From Acidimicrobiia bacterium (GTDB lineage: Bacteria; Actinomycetota; Acidimicrobiia; IMCC26256; DASPTH01): a stretch of 64,000 nt of DNA. The position numbers and the translations under genes are program-made. A model generated the notes under the pieces. The model made no database searches. It had not been told where the DNA came from and worked only from the letters and a program-made list of their open reading frames with translations. This document shows, one piece after another, positions 17,005-29,229 of this stretch (within the stretch, counting starts at the first letter, position 1; each line of letters opens with the position of its first letter). Location of the stretch: assembly GCA_040880805.1 (NCBI GenBank), contig JBBDHW010000024.1, forward strand, positions 69,891 to 133,890, read 5' to 3'.

Positions 17005-17973
17005 TCAGCCCCTGACGTCGATCGCGGGGATCGTTCCCATGCGGCCGGCGTTGAAGTCGTCGATCGCCTCGAGGATCTCGTCGCGCGTGTTCATCACGAA
17101 CGGGCCGTAGTGCGCGATGGGCTCGTGGATCGGGAGCCCGCCGAGCAACAGCACCTCGAGGGCAGACGACGGACCGTCCTGACGGTCGGCCGCCCGCAAC
17201 GTGAGCGCATCACCGGGACCGAACGCCACGAGATCGTGGTCGCTCACGGGACGCCCCTCCCTTCCGGCGTATCCCTGACCCACCAGCGCGTACGCGAGCG
17301 CGTTGAACTCCGGGTTCCACGGCACCGACAGCTCGGCGCCGGGAGAGATGGTGGCGTGCGCGTAGGTGATCGGGGTGTGGGTCGAGCCCGGGCCGGGATG
17401 ACCCGCGAGGTCGCCGGCGATCAGTCGAACCAGCGCCCCACCGTCGGGCGACGACAGGAGCACGAGGTTGTCACCCGTGACCGCCTGGTACCGCGCCGGC
17501 GTGAACTTGAGCTTGGCGGGGAGGTTCACCCAGAGCTGCACGCCGTGTGACGGTCCGCCTTCGCGCAGCGCGCGCTCACTCGGCAGCTCGTCGTGGAGGA
17601 TTCCGGCGCCGGCCGTCATCCACTGCGTGTCGCCCTCGGCGATCGTCCCACCACCACCGTTCGAGTCGTGGTGGGAGATCTCGCCGTCGAGCACGTAGGT
17701 GACGGTCTCGAAGCCACGGTGGGGGTGCCAGGGCGCGCCCTTCGCCTCGCCCGGCGCGTACGAGACCGGCCCGAGCTGATCCAGCAACAGGAACGGATCG
17801 GCGAGGTGCAGGTCGACGCCTCCCGGGAACGGGCGCCACACCTCGAAGCCGGCGCCCTCGACCGCGTGATGCGCGGGCACGACCTGCCCCACGGGTCGGG
17901 CAACCGAGGTCTGGAGGTCGGGCCGAGCGATCCTCGGCAGGACAAGCGGGTTCTCGACGGTCACAGCAGGCAT
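17005..17973 (-). CDS. Pirin family cupin protein
   Basis: 322 residues from ATG 17973, with AAGGAGG about ten bases upstream. The N-terminal cupin has the pirin metal motif WHPHRGFETVTYVLDGEISHHDS and the following WMTAGAGILHDE; the C-terminal half is the second cupin. Pirins bind Fe and include quercetinase-like enzymes and transcription cofactors; the role here cannot be decided. The 23 bases to the phosphotransferase suggest possible co-transcription. Confidence 0.9.
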   Translation of the reverse strand: MPAVTVENPLVLPRIARPDLQTSVARPVGQVVPAHHAVEGAGFEVWRPFPGGVDLHLADPFLLLDQLGPVSYAPGEAKGAPWHPHRGFETVTYVLDGEISHHDSNGGGGTIAEGDTQWMTAGAGILHDELPSERALREGGPSHGVQLWVNLPAKLKFTPARYQAVTGDNLVLLSSPDGGALVRLIAGDLAGHPGPGSTHTPITYAHATISPGAELSVPWNPEFNALAYALVGQGYAGREGRPVSDHDLVAFGPGDALTLRAADRQDGPSSALEVLLLGGLPIHEPIAHYGPFVMNTRDEILEAIDDFNAGRMGTIPAIDVRG

Positions 17974-18024
17974 GCAGGTGCCAACCTCCTTGCGTGCGCA
18001 ACTATTCCGCACTCGAGTATTCGG

Positions 18025-18198
18025 TCAGGCCGAGGCGATGACGCGACGGATGAGAGCCTCGTAGTCCTCGACCGCGCCGGGGAGGAGGAGTCGGAGAAGG
18101 ACGATCCGCCCGGAGGGCTTCTGCACGATATCGACAACTTCGGCGACGGCCGCCGTGTCGGGATCTCCTGCTCGCGCGGCAAAGACGGAGATTCCCAC
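18025..18198 (-). other. Possible small ORF or gene remnant between pirin and P450
   Basis: The ~440-base gap between the pirin and P450 genes holds no clear gene. On the minus strand one frame stays open for 120 codons (18387-18025). From a GTG at 18198 it reads as a plausible 57-residue peptide (VGISVFAARAGDPDTAAV near the start; IVLLRLLLPGAVEDYEALI near the end). No ribosome site was seen and I do not recognise a family. It may be the tail of a decayed gene. Confidence 0.25.
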
Positions 18199-18385
18199 AC
18201 GGGTTCGCCGCGGAGTGGAAACGCGCGGCTCGTGAGGCGAGCGTGCGCCCTCGACTTCGCGGTGGTGCCCGGACCGCGTCGCACCAACATCGTGGTAGGC
18301 GCCGGCGTGGGATCGGTCCGTCGGTGCGACGAGAGTTCTTGCCGGGTGGGTTGCGGCACCAGTCGATCGTGCATCCGCGGTGTGA

Positions 18386-21428
<3,043 letters not shown>

Positions 21429-21452
21429 ACTGCGGCCGATGGAGCGAAACGT

Positions 21453-21491
21453 CCGCGAGCCGGGTATCCCGGCGCGCAGTTGAGTGACCCA
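21453..21491 (+). repeat. GCGAGCCGGG-hairpin repeat, copy A
   Basis: A short palindrome (GCGAGCCGGG-TAT-CCCGGCGCGC, one mismatch) followed by a GAGTGACCCA-like tail. Closely similar copies lie at 52314-52351 and 62289-62328, each a few tens of bases before a start codon. Here it precedes the ATG of the DUF501 gene by about 20 bases. Confidence 0.65.
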
Positions 21492-21496
21492 TCAGG

Positions 21497-22000
21497 ATGG
21501 TCGCCTCTCCCGACGACGTCGCCGCGCTCACCGCGCTACTCGGCCGTCCACCGAATGCGGAGTTCGAGGTCGTGGTGCGCGGTACCACGGGCGAGCCGAT
21601 CGTCATCCGCAACGCGCCGCTCACCCGTGACGGCACGCCGATGCCCACGCGCTACTGGCTCGTCGACCGCGACCTCTCGGCGGCGGTGTCGCGGCTCGAG
21701 TCCGCGGGTGGTGTGCGCGCCGCCGAGACGGCCGTCGATCCCGACGCGCTGCGGGCCGCGCACGACGCCTACGCGGCCGAACGTGACGCCACGCTCCCAC
21801 CCGGTTATGCGGGCCCCCGCCCCCACGGTGGCGTGGGCGGCACCCGCAAGGGCGTGAAGTGTCTGCACGCCCACTACGCGTCGTTCCTCGTCGACGGCAC
21901 CGACCCCGTCGGCGCGTGGGTTGCCTCCCACCTCCAACCTGCGTCACCTGTGGGCGCTATATGCCCTCTGCTGACGCAAGAACGCAAGGATGGACGGTGA
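21497..22000 (+). CDS. DUF501 family protein
   Basis: 167 residues. It matches the conserved actinobacterial DUF501 protein found between divIC and ppx, with a Cys/His-containing segment (KGVKCLHAHYASFLVDG) near residue 118. The function is unknown. The last ~23 residues are encoded by a copy of the 50-bp palindromic repeat (21931-21980) and following bases, so the C-terminus is probably not conserved. The stop overlaps the ppx GTG start. Confidence 0.85.
   Translation: MVASPDDVAALTALLGRPPNAEFEVVVRGTTGEPIVIRNAPLTRDGTPMPTRYWLVDRDLSAAVSRLESAGGVRAAETAVDPDALRAAHDAYAAERDATLPPGYAGPRPHGGVGGTRKGVKCLHAHYASFLVDGTDPVGAWVASHLQPASPVGAICPLLTQERKDGR
21931..21980. repeat. 50-bp palindromic repeat, copy 2 (inside a gene end)
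   Basis: Inverted relative to copy 1 at 3624-3673 and about 92% identical to its reverse complement. It carries the same outer (GCGTCA/CTGACGCA) and inner (GGGCG/GCCC) arms. It contributes the last codons of the DUF501 gene and ends 16 bases before the ppx start. Confidence 0.8.
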
Positions 22001-22920
22001 GCCGGCTCGGGGCGGTCGACATCGGGACGAACTCGGTGCGGTTGCTCGTCGCGGAGGTCGACGGCACGGGCGGCGACGCGAAGCTGCGCACGCTCGACCG
22101 GCGGATGCGCATCACCCGGCTCGGCCAGGGCGTCGATCGCGCCCGTGCGCTCGCGCCCGACGCGATCGCACGCACCGTCGACGTGTTGCGCGAGTACCGC
22201 ACCGCGCTCGACGAGCACCACGTGGACGGCGTACGCGCGACGGCCACGAGCGCGGCGCGGGACGCGAGCAACCGCGACGACTTCTTCACCGCCGCGCTCG
22301 ATGCCCTCGGTGTGACCCCCGAGCTCCTTTCGGGCCAGGAGGAGGCGGCGCTCTCGTTCCTCGGTGCCACCGCCGAGCTCGACGCGCCGGCGCCGTACCT
22401 CGTCGTCGACATCGGTGGTGGTTCTACCGAGTTCGTGTTCGGCACCCACGAGCCCACCGGGCTGGTGTCGCTCGACATCGGGTGCGTGCGGATCACCGAG
22501 CAGTTCCTCACGTCGGACCCGCCCGCGCCCGAGGAGCTGGCGAACGCGGTGGGCAGCGCGCGCGACCTCGTGGCCGACGTCCCGCGCGTCGTTCCGGGTG
22601 CGGCGGAGGCCGCCACCCTCGTGGGGCTCGCCGGCACCATCACCACCGTCGCCGCGATCGAGCAGGGCCTTCCCGAGTACGACCCCGAGCGCATCCACCA
22701 CTTTCATCTCACGCGCGCGGCCGCCGAGGACGTGTTCCGGACTCTTGCGACCGAGAGCGCCGCGCAGCGCGCCCACAATCCCGGCCTCGAGCCCGGTCGT
22801 GTCGACGTGATCGTCGGCGGCGTGATCGTGCTCGTGAGCATCCTGCGCGTGCTCGGCTTCGACGAGGTGCTCGTGTCGGAAGCCGACATCCTCGACGGCA
22901 TCGTTCGCAGCCTCAGCTGA
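21997..22920 (+). CDS. ppx: Exopolyphosphatase / guanosine pentaphosphate phosphohydrolase family
   Basis: 307 residues from GTG 21997. Ppx/GppA proteins hydrolyse polyphosphate or pppGpp. The sugar-kinase/Hsp70-like fold shows phosphate-1 loop GAVDIGTNSVRLLVAE at the start, then TSAARDASN, LSGQEEAALSFLGA and phosphate-2 motif VVDIGGGSTEFVFG near residue 138. Its length, about 300 residues, is the short single-module form common in actinobacteria. The start overlaps the DUF501 stop. Confidence 0.93.
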   Translation: MSRLGAVDIGTNSVRLLVAEVDGTGGDAKLRTLDRRMRITRLGQGVDRARALAPDAIARTVDVLREYRTALDEHHVDGVRATATSAARDASNRDDFFTAALDALGVTPELLSGQEEAALSFLGATAELDAPAPYLVVDIGGGSTEFVFGTHEPTGLVSLDIGCVRITEQFLTSDPPAPEELANAVGSARDLVADVPRVVPGAAEAATLVGLAGTITTVAAIEQGLPEYDPERIHHFHLTRAAAEDVFRTLATESAAQRAHNPGLEPGRVDVIVGGVIVLVSILRVLGFDEVLVSEADILDGIVRSLS

Positions 22921-23025
22921 TAGGTCCTGCTACGTAACGGTATGTGCCTCTCGTCACGTGGAATTTGCGCTCGGGAACCGCGAAATCCCCCAACTCGTTC
23001 ACCGTTTGTGCCGAGAATAGCCGTC

Positions 23026-23391
23026 ATGGCCAATTCCGAGTTCGCCGAAGCGCTGAGCAGGCTCACGCCCGACGACGTGCACGCGATCGCGCGTTCGCTC
23101 GAGACCGACACCGCAGGTGACGAAGTCGACGCGTGGCGAGCGACGATCGCGATCGACCGAGCCCTCCGTCACACGCACCGCACGCGCGAGGCCGCGCACG
23201 CCGCGTGGGAGGCAGCGCAGACAGTCCAGCGCACCGCGGCGGCACAGGGAATGGTGCTCCCCGACGCCGACGTCACGCACGTGGCGCGCGCCGCGGCGGA
23301 GGTCGCGCGTGGCCTGGTTGCCGCGGACGGCGTCGAGAGCGAAGTGAGCCGGCTGCTCATGCACTGGTTCCCGCTCGCCGTGCGCAGCTAA
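23026..23391 (+). CDS. Hypothetical helical protein
   Basis: 121 residues, starting MANSEFAEALSRLTPDD. It is Ala-rich and predicted helical, with no membrane segment, signal peptide or recognised motif; four His residues are scattered through HTHRTREAAHAAWEAA. About 105 non-coding bases separate it from ppx, and the aminotransferase gene follows 25 bases downstream, so it may share that transcript. I do not recognise the family. Confidence 0.65.
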   Translation: MANSEFAEALSRLTPDDVHAIARSLETDTAGDEVDAWRATIAIDRALRHTHRTREAAHAAWEAAQTVQRTAAAQGMVLPDADVTHVARAAAEVARGLVAADGVESEVSRLLMHWFPLAVRS

Positions 23392-23416
23392 CGCGACCGG
23401 CTCTAGCCTGCGGCGC

Positions 23417-24514
23417 GTGCCGATCACCGACCGTCTGCTCCTCGGCCCCGGCCCCTCGAACCCGTACCCGGAGGCCACCGCCGCGCTCGCCCGACCCCTG
23501 CTCGGGCACATGGATCCCGAGTTCCTCGCGATCCTCGACGAGACGATGGCGCGCCTGCGCACGGTGTTCCGCACCGAGAACTCGCTCACACTGCCGATCT
23601 CGGGCACCGGTTCGGCGGGGATGGAAGCGTGCTTCGTGAACCTCGTCGAGCCGGGCGACACCGTGATCATCGGGGCCAACGGTGTGTTCGGCGACCGCAT
23701 GTGCGAAGTGGCGCGCCGCAGTGGCGCGGAGGTCGTGCGCGTCGAGGAGCGTTGGGGACTGCCGCTCGATCCGCAACGACTGCTCGACGCGCAACGGGAG
23801 CATCCGGGCGCGCGCGTCGTCGCGGTGGTGCACGCCGAGACATCGACCGGCGTCGAGAACGACATCGACCCGCTCCGCGCGCTGCAAGACACCGATACGC
23901 TGCTCCTCGTCGACACCGTCACGTCGCTCGGCGGCATCCCGGTGGAGGTCGACGGGTGGGGTATCGACGCGAGCTATTCCGGCACGCAGAAGTGCCTGGG
24001 CGTACCACCGGGGCTGTCGCCGCTCACCTTCTCCGACCGCGCCGTCGCACGGCTCCAGTCACGTGAGCACCCGCCGCAGTCGTGGTACCTCGATCTGTCG
24101 TTGATCGCCAACTACGTCGCGGGCGCGTCGCGCGTGTACCACCACACCGCGCCGGTCGTGACGATCTTCGCGTTGCACGCCGCGCTCGGTGCGCTGCTCG
24201 ACGAAGGCCTCGAGGCCGCGTGGGCGCGGCACCGCGCCGTCGGCGCGCGGCTCCAAGCGCAGCTCCCCGAGCTCGGCTTCCGGCTCGTCGTGCCGGAGGG
24301 CCACCGGCTTCCCGAGCTCACCACCGCGTGGTTGCCCGACGGCGCCGACGACGCCACACTGCGCAAGGCGCTGCTCGAGACGTACGGGATCGAAGTGGGC
24401 GGCGGCCTCGGCGAGTTCGCGGGCAAGGCGTGGCGTATCGGGCTCATGGGCAACTCCGCGCGCGAGCGCTCCGTCACCACACTGCTCGGCGCGCTACGCG
24501 ACCTACTCGCCTGA
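23417..24514 (+). CDS. Class V aminotransferase (alanine-glyoxylate / serine-glyoxylate type)
   Basis: 365 residues from GTG 23417. The start LLLGPGPSNPYPEA is typical of alanine-glyoxylate transaminases. PLP binding is indicated by SGTGSAGMEA, the Asp in LLVDTVTSLGGI, and the Schiff-base Lys in YSGTQKCLGVPPG. The C-terminal KAWRIGLMGNSAR is the AGXT signature. It should transfer amino groups to glyoxylate or a similar keto acid. The 3' end overlaps convergent orn by 12 bases. Confidence 0.92.
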   Translation: MPITDRLLLGPGPSNPYPEATAALARPLLGHMDPEFLAILDETMARLRTVFRTENSLTLPISGTGSAGMEACFVNLVEPGDTVIIGANGVFGDRMCEVARRSGAEVVRVEERWGLPLDPQRLLDAQREHPGARVVAVVHAETSTGVENDIDPLRALQDTDTLLLVDTVTSLGGIPVEVDGWGIDASYSGTQKCLGVPPGLSPLTFSDRAVARLQSREHPPQSWYLDLSLIANYVAGASRVYHHTAPVVTIFALHAALGALLDEGLEAAWARHRAVGARLQAQLPELGFRLVVPEGHRLPELTTAWLPDGADDATLRKALLETYGIEVGGGLGEFAGKAWRIGLMGNSARERSVTTLLGALRDLLA

Positions 24515-25087
24515 CAGGGGCGCCGGGTCGGCCGGTCGCAGCATCGCTTCGCGGTAGTAGCGCAATTCGGCGATCGACTCGTTCACGTCGGCGAGCGCGC
24601 GGTGCGTCTCCACCTTTGCGGGGCGCTTGCGGTACACCTCGGGATACCAACGGCGGCACAACTCCTTGAAGCTCGAGACGTCGATGCTGCGGTAGTGCAG
24701 GTACTGGTCGAGCGCGGGGAGCTGCGCGTCGAGGAAGCGGCGGTCGACGCCGATCGAGTTGCCGCACATGGGTGCGGTGCCCGGCTCCGGTACGTGCGCG
24801 CGCAGGTACTCGAGGACCTGCGCGCCGGCCTCGTCGAGCGTGACGGTCGACGCCTCGATCGCCAGGGTCAGCCCCGATCGGGTGTGCATCTTCTGCACCA
24901 CGTCGTCCATCTCCGCGAGCGCCGTCGCCGGTTGGTGGACGATCACGTCGATCCCCTCGTCGAGCGGCTCCAGCGCGCTGTTCGTGACGAGGGCGGCGAT
25001 CTCGACGATGACATGACGCCGGATGTCGAGCCCGGTCATCTCGAGATCGAGCCAGACGAGCCGGTCGTCGGCGGGGGCCTCGGCCAT
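24503..25087 (-). CDS. orn: Oligoribonuclease
   Basis: 194 residues. Orn degrades 2-5-nt RNA and pGpG to mononucleotides. The DEDDh exonuclease residues are visible: VWLDLEMTGLD (Asp, Glu), the SIGVDRRFLDAQ block, and the His/Asp in HRALADVNESIAELRYYR. Length and the motif DVSSFKELCRRWYP are typical of the family. It diverges from the acetyltransferase gene at 25141. Confidence 0.95.
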   Translation of the reverse strand: MAEAPADDRLVWLDLEMTGLDIRRHVIVEIAALVTNSALEPLDEGIDVIVHQPATALAEMDDVVQKMHTRSGLTLAIEASTVTLDEAGAQVLEYLRAHVPEPGTAPMCGNSIGVDRRFLDAQLPALDQYLHYRSIDVSSFKELCRRWYPEVYRKRPAKVETHRALADVNESIAELRYYREAMLRPADPAPLSGE

Positions 25088-25140
25088 CTGGCCACCCTAA
25101 CGAATCGATGCGTAGTGTTCGCGGCCGTGAGGAGTTGCGG

Positions 25141-25749
25141 GTGAGGGCGCGACGCGAGGTATCGCTCGCGGGGCCGCGCGTGATGCTGCGCGCGCTCGAA
25201 AGCGGTGACTTCGACGCCTGGCGCGACATCCGCACTCGGAGCCGGGACTGGCTCGAGCCGTGGGAGCCGCTGCCCGAGGTCGGCTCACCCGACCCGGTCG
25301 CCGACCGTGACGCGTTCCGCGCGCGCTGCGGTGCATGGGAACGTCAGCGGCAGTTCGACACTGCCTATGGATTCGGTCTGCTGCTGCGCGACGGCACCTT
25401 GCTCGGCGAGGTGAGCCTCGGCAGCGTGCTGCGCGGGCCGTTCCAATCGAGCTTCATCGGGTACTGGATCGACGAGAAGCAGGCCGGGAACGGGTACATA
25501 CCCGAAGGGGTCGCGCTCGTCATCCGCTACGGATTCGAGACGCTCGGCTTGCATCGGATAGAGGCGGCGATCGTGCCGCGCAACGAGAAGAGCCGGCGGG
25601 TCGCGGAGAAGCTCGGTTTGCGGAACGAGGGAACTGCGCTGCGCTTCCTCCAGATCCGCGGGGTCTGGGAAGACCACGTGCGCTACGCGATCACGCGTGA
25701 AGACTGGGACGCGCGCAAGGACGACCTCGAGCGCGCGTTTCTCATGTGA
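25141..25749 (+). CDS. RimJ/RimL-type GNAT acetyltransferase
   Basis: 202 residues from GTG 25141, chosen because GAGGAG lies six bases upstream; a GTG at 25108 is the alternative. RimJ-like features include VMLRALESGDFDAWRDIR, FIGYWIDEKQAGNGYIPEG (acetyl-CoA region) and GLHRIEAAIVPRNEKSRRV with EKLGLRNEG. These enzymes acetylate protein N-termini or small molecules; the target is unknown. It overlaps the convergent MATE gene by eight bases. Confidence 0.88.
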   Translation: MRARREVSLAGPRVMLRALESGDFDAWRDIRTRSRDWLEPWEPLPEVGSPDPVADRDAFRARCGAWERQRQFDTAYGFGLLLRDGTLLGEVSLGSVLRGPFQSSFIGYWIDEKQAGNGYIPEGVALVIRYGFETLGLHRIEAAIVPRNEKSRRVAEKLGLRNEGTALRFLQIRGVWEDHVRYAITREDWDARKDDLERAFLM

Positions 25750-27070
25750 CGCGCACGGCGCCGGTCACCTGCCAGCGGTCGGTGCGGTAGCGCGCCACCA
25801 TGCCCACCAGCCGGGCGATCATCCAGAGCGAGATCGCGCCCCACAACCACAGCAACCCGGCGTCGAGTGCGGCCACGACCAACGCCGCGGGCAGATACAC
25901 GGCCAGCGTTGCAACGAGCATCGCGATCGCGAGATAGCCCGCGTCGCCCGCACCGATGAGCACGCCGTCGAGAACGAACACGACCGCAGCCGCCGGCTGC
26001 AACGCGGCGACGAACCAGAGGAGCTGCTCCACGAGGGCGCGCACGTCGCCGTCGTCGGTGAAGAGCGCGGCGAGCCACGGCCGCGTGACCGCGACCGCGA
26101 TCCCGAGCACGACTCCCGCCATGACCCCCCATTCGAGGAGGCGGCGCGCAGAGGCGCGCGCGTCGGGCGCGGCGTCGGCGCCGAGGAACCGGCCCACCAT
26201 CGCCTGCGCCGCGATCGCGAGCGCGTCGAGTGAGAGCGCGAGGAACAGCAGGATCTGCATCGCCACCTGGTGCGCGGCCACGTCGTCGTCGCCGAGGCGT
26301 GCCGCGATCGCGGTGGCGGTGAGCAGGGTGACGAGGAGCGCGGCGGTGCGGATCACGAGGCGGCTGCCCACCGCCGCGTTGGCGCGGATGCCCCCAGGAC
26401 GGGGCCGGACCGACGCTTCCGCACGCCGGGCGGCACGACCCACCACCACGAGGTAGGCGGCCGCGGCGGCGAACTGGGCGGTGACCGTGCCCCACGCCGA
26501 GCCCGCGATGCCCAGGTGGAAGGCGTACACGAACGCGAGCTCGAGGAGGAGGTTGAGGGTGTTCGACGCCACCGCGATCACGAGGGTCGTGCGCGTGTCC
26601 TGCATGCCGCGCAGGTAGCCGGCGCCCGCGAGCGTGAGCAGCAACGCCGGCGCACCGAGGATGCTGATGCGGAGGTACGTGACCGCGAACGGGTGCACGG
26701 TGCTCGACGCGCCCATCACGTCGACGATGACGGGCGCGAGCGCGAGGCCGAGGACGGTCAGCACGAGTCCGAGCCCGATCGCGAGCCAGCAACCGTCGAT
26801 TCCGAACTCGGAGGCGGCCCGCTGGTTTCCGGCGCCCACCTGCCGCGCAACTGACGCAGTGGTGGAGTACGCGAGGAAGTTGAAGACCGAGAAGGCGGCG
26901 GTGAGCACGGTGCCGGCGACGGCGAGACCGGCGAGCGGGCTGGTGCCGAGGTGGCCGACGATCGCGGTGTCGGCGAGCAGGTAGAGGGGCTCGGCCGCGA
27001 GCGCCCCGAGCGCGGGCACCGCGAGTCGGACGATCTCCCGATCGTGGGGACTGCGGCGGATGACCTGCAT
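25742..27070 (-). CDS. MATE-family multidrug/sodium antiporter
   Basis: 442 residues from ATG 27070. About twelve hydrophobic segments form two similar halves. MATE landmarks are EPLYLLADTAIVGHLGTSPLA near residue 25 and the internally related LDALAIAAQAMVGRFLG near 285. It resembles the DinF-type branch and should export drugs or toxic compounds using a cation gradient. It diverges from a small hypothetical gene at 27110. Confidence 0.92.
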   Translation of the reverse strand: MQVIRRSPHDREIVRLAVPALGALAAEPLYLLADTAIVGHLGTSPLAGLAVAGTVLTAAFSVFNFLAYSTTASVARQVGAGNQRAASEFGIDGCWLAIGLGLVLTVLGLALAPVIVDVMGASSTVHPFAVTYLRISILGAPALLLTLAGAGYLRGMQDTRTTLVIAVASNTLNLLLELAFVYAFHLGIAGSAWGTVTAQFAAAAAYLVVVGRAARRAEASVRPRPGGIRANAAVGSRLVIRTAALLVTLLTATAIAARLGDDDVAAHQVAMQILLFLALSLDALAIAAQAMVGRFLGADAAPDARASARRLLEWGVMAGVVLGIAVAVTRPWLAALFTDDGDVRALVEQLLWFVAALQPAAAVVFVLDGVLIGAGDAGYLAIAMLVATLAVYLPAALVVAALDAGLLWLWGAISLWMIARLVGMVARYRTDRWQVTGAVRVT

Positions 27071-27109
27071 CAGGGGATAAGTGTCACAGCCCGGCGCGAT
27101 GATGTGTGA

Positions 27110-27421
27110 GTGGAACACCTCCCCGCGCTGCGCTTCGCCGATGCCGCCCGCCGCCTCGGTGCCGCCGCGCACGCGGCCGGGCTCGCAGTGCCGGCGTTCC
27201 GGTGCCCGCCCCGTATCGCCGGTGCCACCCGCACGATCCGGCGCTACCCGGGCGGCACCGTCGTATCGGTGCGGCTCCGTGGCCGCCCGTTCGAGGCCGC
27301 GCTCGACGACATGGTGGAGGGCGTGCTCGTGGCGAATCGGGTCGCGCCCGTCGATGCCGTCCGGATCCGGGCCGCGCTCGAAGACGCGGTCCACGGCGAA
27401 GCCCCGGCCCAGGCGGCGTAG
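27110..27421 (+). CDS. Hypothetical actinobacterial protein
   Basis: 103 residues from GTG 27110. The sequence runs from LRFADAARRLGAAAHAAGL to TIRRYPGGTVVSVRLRGRPF and looks like a genuine soluble protein with GC-rich codon use, but I do not recognise a domain. It lies between the divergent MATE gene and tRNA-Leu, 15 bases before the tRNA. Confidence 0.65.
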   Translation: MEHLPALRFADAARRLGAAAHAAGLAVPAFRCPPRIAGATRTIRRYPGGTVVSVRLRGRPFEAALDDMVEGVLVANRVAPVDAVRIRAALEDAVHGEAPAQAA

Positions 27422-27436
27422 CCTTTCGGGGCCCGA

Positions 27437-27521
27437 GCCCGGGTGGCGGAACGGTAGACGCAGGCGGCTTAAACCCGCCGGCTCCTCTGGGAGTGTGAGG
27501 GTTCGAATCCCTCCCCGGGCA
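27437..27521 (+). tRNA. tRNA-Leu(TAA)
   Basis: A class II tRNA of 85 bases. The acceptor stem is GCCCGGG with CCCGGGC, the anticodon loop contains TAA within GGCTTAAACC, there is a long variable arm (CTCCTCTGGGAG), and the T loop is GTTCGAATC. The discriminator is A; CCA is not encoded. Confidence 0.95.
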
Positions 27522-27594
27522 CCTTTCTGATCTGCCGAAACGCGAATCCGGCTCGATTTGGCTGTCGTCGCCTGACCAGCCGTTTCCGCTCGGA

Positions 27595-28015
27595 TCACTC
27601 GGACTCGCGACCTTCGGAGAAGCGATCGAGGTGCTCGAGATCCTTGGCGCGGCCCGATGTCTGTTCGAGTCGTTCCCAGGTGGCGACCGAGATCACGAGC
27701 GCGCGACTGCCGGGTGACTCGACTTGTTGCTCTTCAGCGGACCCCTCGAGGTCGCTGAAGCCGCCGGGTGCGCCGTCGGGAGTGAACACGATGTCGAGCG
27801 GCCCGTATTGCGTCATCAGGTGCAGCGTGTCGTAGTGCGCCCGGTTCTCGATCGGGTGGCGGGGAACATGGCGGTGCGCCGTATCGGTCGCGCGACGATC
27901 TCGACCTCGAGCACGTCGGCGAGCGAGTGCCCGGACCAACTCGTCGACCCGACGGATCCGGCGGACGCTCCGCCTGACGCTCGGGTGTGATGGCCCGGGA
28001 CGAGGGCGAGCGGGG
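27595..28015 (-). pseudogene. Frameshifted nucleotidyltransferase-like remnant
   Basis: The distal part (27939-27595) reads HYDTLHLMTQYGPLDIVFTP...GFSDLEG and AKDLEHLDRF, resembling the C-terminal half of minimal nucleotidyltransferase (toxin-like) proteins that end in a R/KAKDxxHL motif. The upstream part is in another frame (LADVLEVEIVARPI), and no single start gives a complete protein. This suggests one or two frameshifts in a decaying gene. It is downstream of the MFS gene on the same strand. Confidence 0.4.
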
Positions 28016-29215
28016 TCACTCAGATCGGTCAGCGGATTGGTCCATTGCGCGTTCGGTGGATCGATTTGCCGTCGCGTGTATCGGGCGACGTTGATCTCGG
28101 CCGAGCGCGGTCGCAGCGACGAGGAAGACGGTCATGACCGCCGCCGTAGCCCCACTCACGGCGAAGCGTCCCGCGTGCTGGTAGAGGTAGCCGGCGAGGA
28201 GACCGGTGAGCCCTGCGGCGGCGAGTCCGGTGGCGCCGAGTAGCCCTTGTGCGGACGATGCCTGTTCGGGCGGGCTTGCCAGCGCTGCGGCTACCTGGTT
28301 GCCGGGCATGGTGAACGAGTCGGCGACGGCGTGGATGACCGAGACGGCGAGGAGCATCCAGAGGCTGGGCAGCACGCCGTACGAGAACGTGCAGACGGTG
28401 GCCACCGTCAGGCTCACCGATACGACGCGGAGCGGCCCGCGGCGTTGCGCGATGCGGCCGCCGACGGGGGCCAAGAAGATCATCGGCACCGTGAACAACG
28501 AGAGAGTGAGGCCGATGAGCCAGGTCTCCGCGCCTCGGTCGCGCAGCAACACGGCCCATACCGCTTCGAACATGCCGATCGTGACGTAGAACGCGACGCC
28601 TGCGGCCAGCGTCGCCTGCATCGCCGGCATTCTGAGGAGCCCGCGGATCACCCGACGGTCACTGCTCACCGGTCCCGAGGCGAGGTCGAGCCGCGCGGTG
28701 AGCGCGAGGACCGCCAAGAGGACTCCGGCGAGGATGAGGAAGGGAGCGCGGATCCCGAACAGCTCGGCAGTCACCGCAGCAACGAGCGGGCCGAGGACGA
28801 ACCCGGAGACATCGAACGATGCGAGGCGACCGAGGTTGGCTCCGACACCGTCAGGGTCGCGTGTGATCACGATCCTGCGAATCGCCGGGCCGACCGCGCC
28901 GCTTCCGAGCCCGAGGAGGAGCCTCGCGAGCACGAACGCCCAGAACTGTGTGGCGACGGCGCTGCCCAACATGGCCAACGCGGCAACGATCACACCGCCG
29001 CGCACCATGAGTGCGATATGGCCCCGGTCGGCGTAGCGCGCCAGGAAGAGCTGGGCGCAGAACCCGGCCAAGAAGCCCGCGGCGACGATGAGTCCGAGTT
29101 GGGTTCCCGAGAAGCCGAATCGATCGCGCAGATCGGCGAGCAGGGTGTAGATCGATCCGTACCCGAGGGTCATGCTGCCGGACACGAGGAAGTACGGGAG
29201 CAGCCGGCGCTCCAT
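28016..29215 (-). CDS. MFS transporter
   Basis: 399 residues from ATG 29215. Twelve hydrophobic segments with the MFS loop between TM2 and TM3 (LARYADRGHIALMVRG) and the glycine-rich VLARLLLGLGSGAVGPAI of TM4/5. The basic, polar C-terminal tail is cytoplasmic. It is last in the TetR-methyltransferase-methyltransferase-MFS transcript, so it may export the compound that the TetR protein senses. Substrate unknown. Confidence 0.88.
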   Translation of the reverse strand: MERRLLPYFLVSGSMTLGYGSIYTLLADLRDRFGFSGTQLGLIVAAGFLAGFCAQLFLARYADRGHIALMVRGGVIVAALAMLGSAVATQFWAFVLARLLLGLGSGAVGPAIRRIVITRDPDGVGANLGRLASFDVSGFVLGPLVAAVTAELFGIRAPFLILAGVLLAVLALTARLDLASGPVSSDRRVIRGLLRMPAMQATLAAGVAFYVTIGMFEAVWAVLLRDRGAETWLIGLTLSLFTVPMIFLAPVGGRIAQRRGPLRVVSVSLTVATVCTFSYGVLPSLWMLLAVSVIHAVADSFTMPGNQVAAALASPPEQASSAQGLLGATGLAAAGLTGLLAGYLYQHAGRFAVSGATAAVMTVFLVAATALGRDQRRPIHATANRSTERAMDQSADRSE

Positions 29216-29229
29216 CGCCCGATTGCCTA

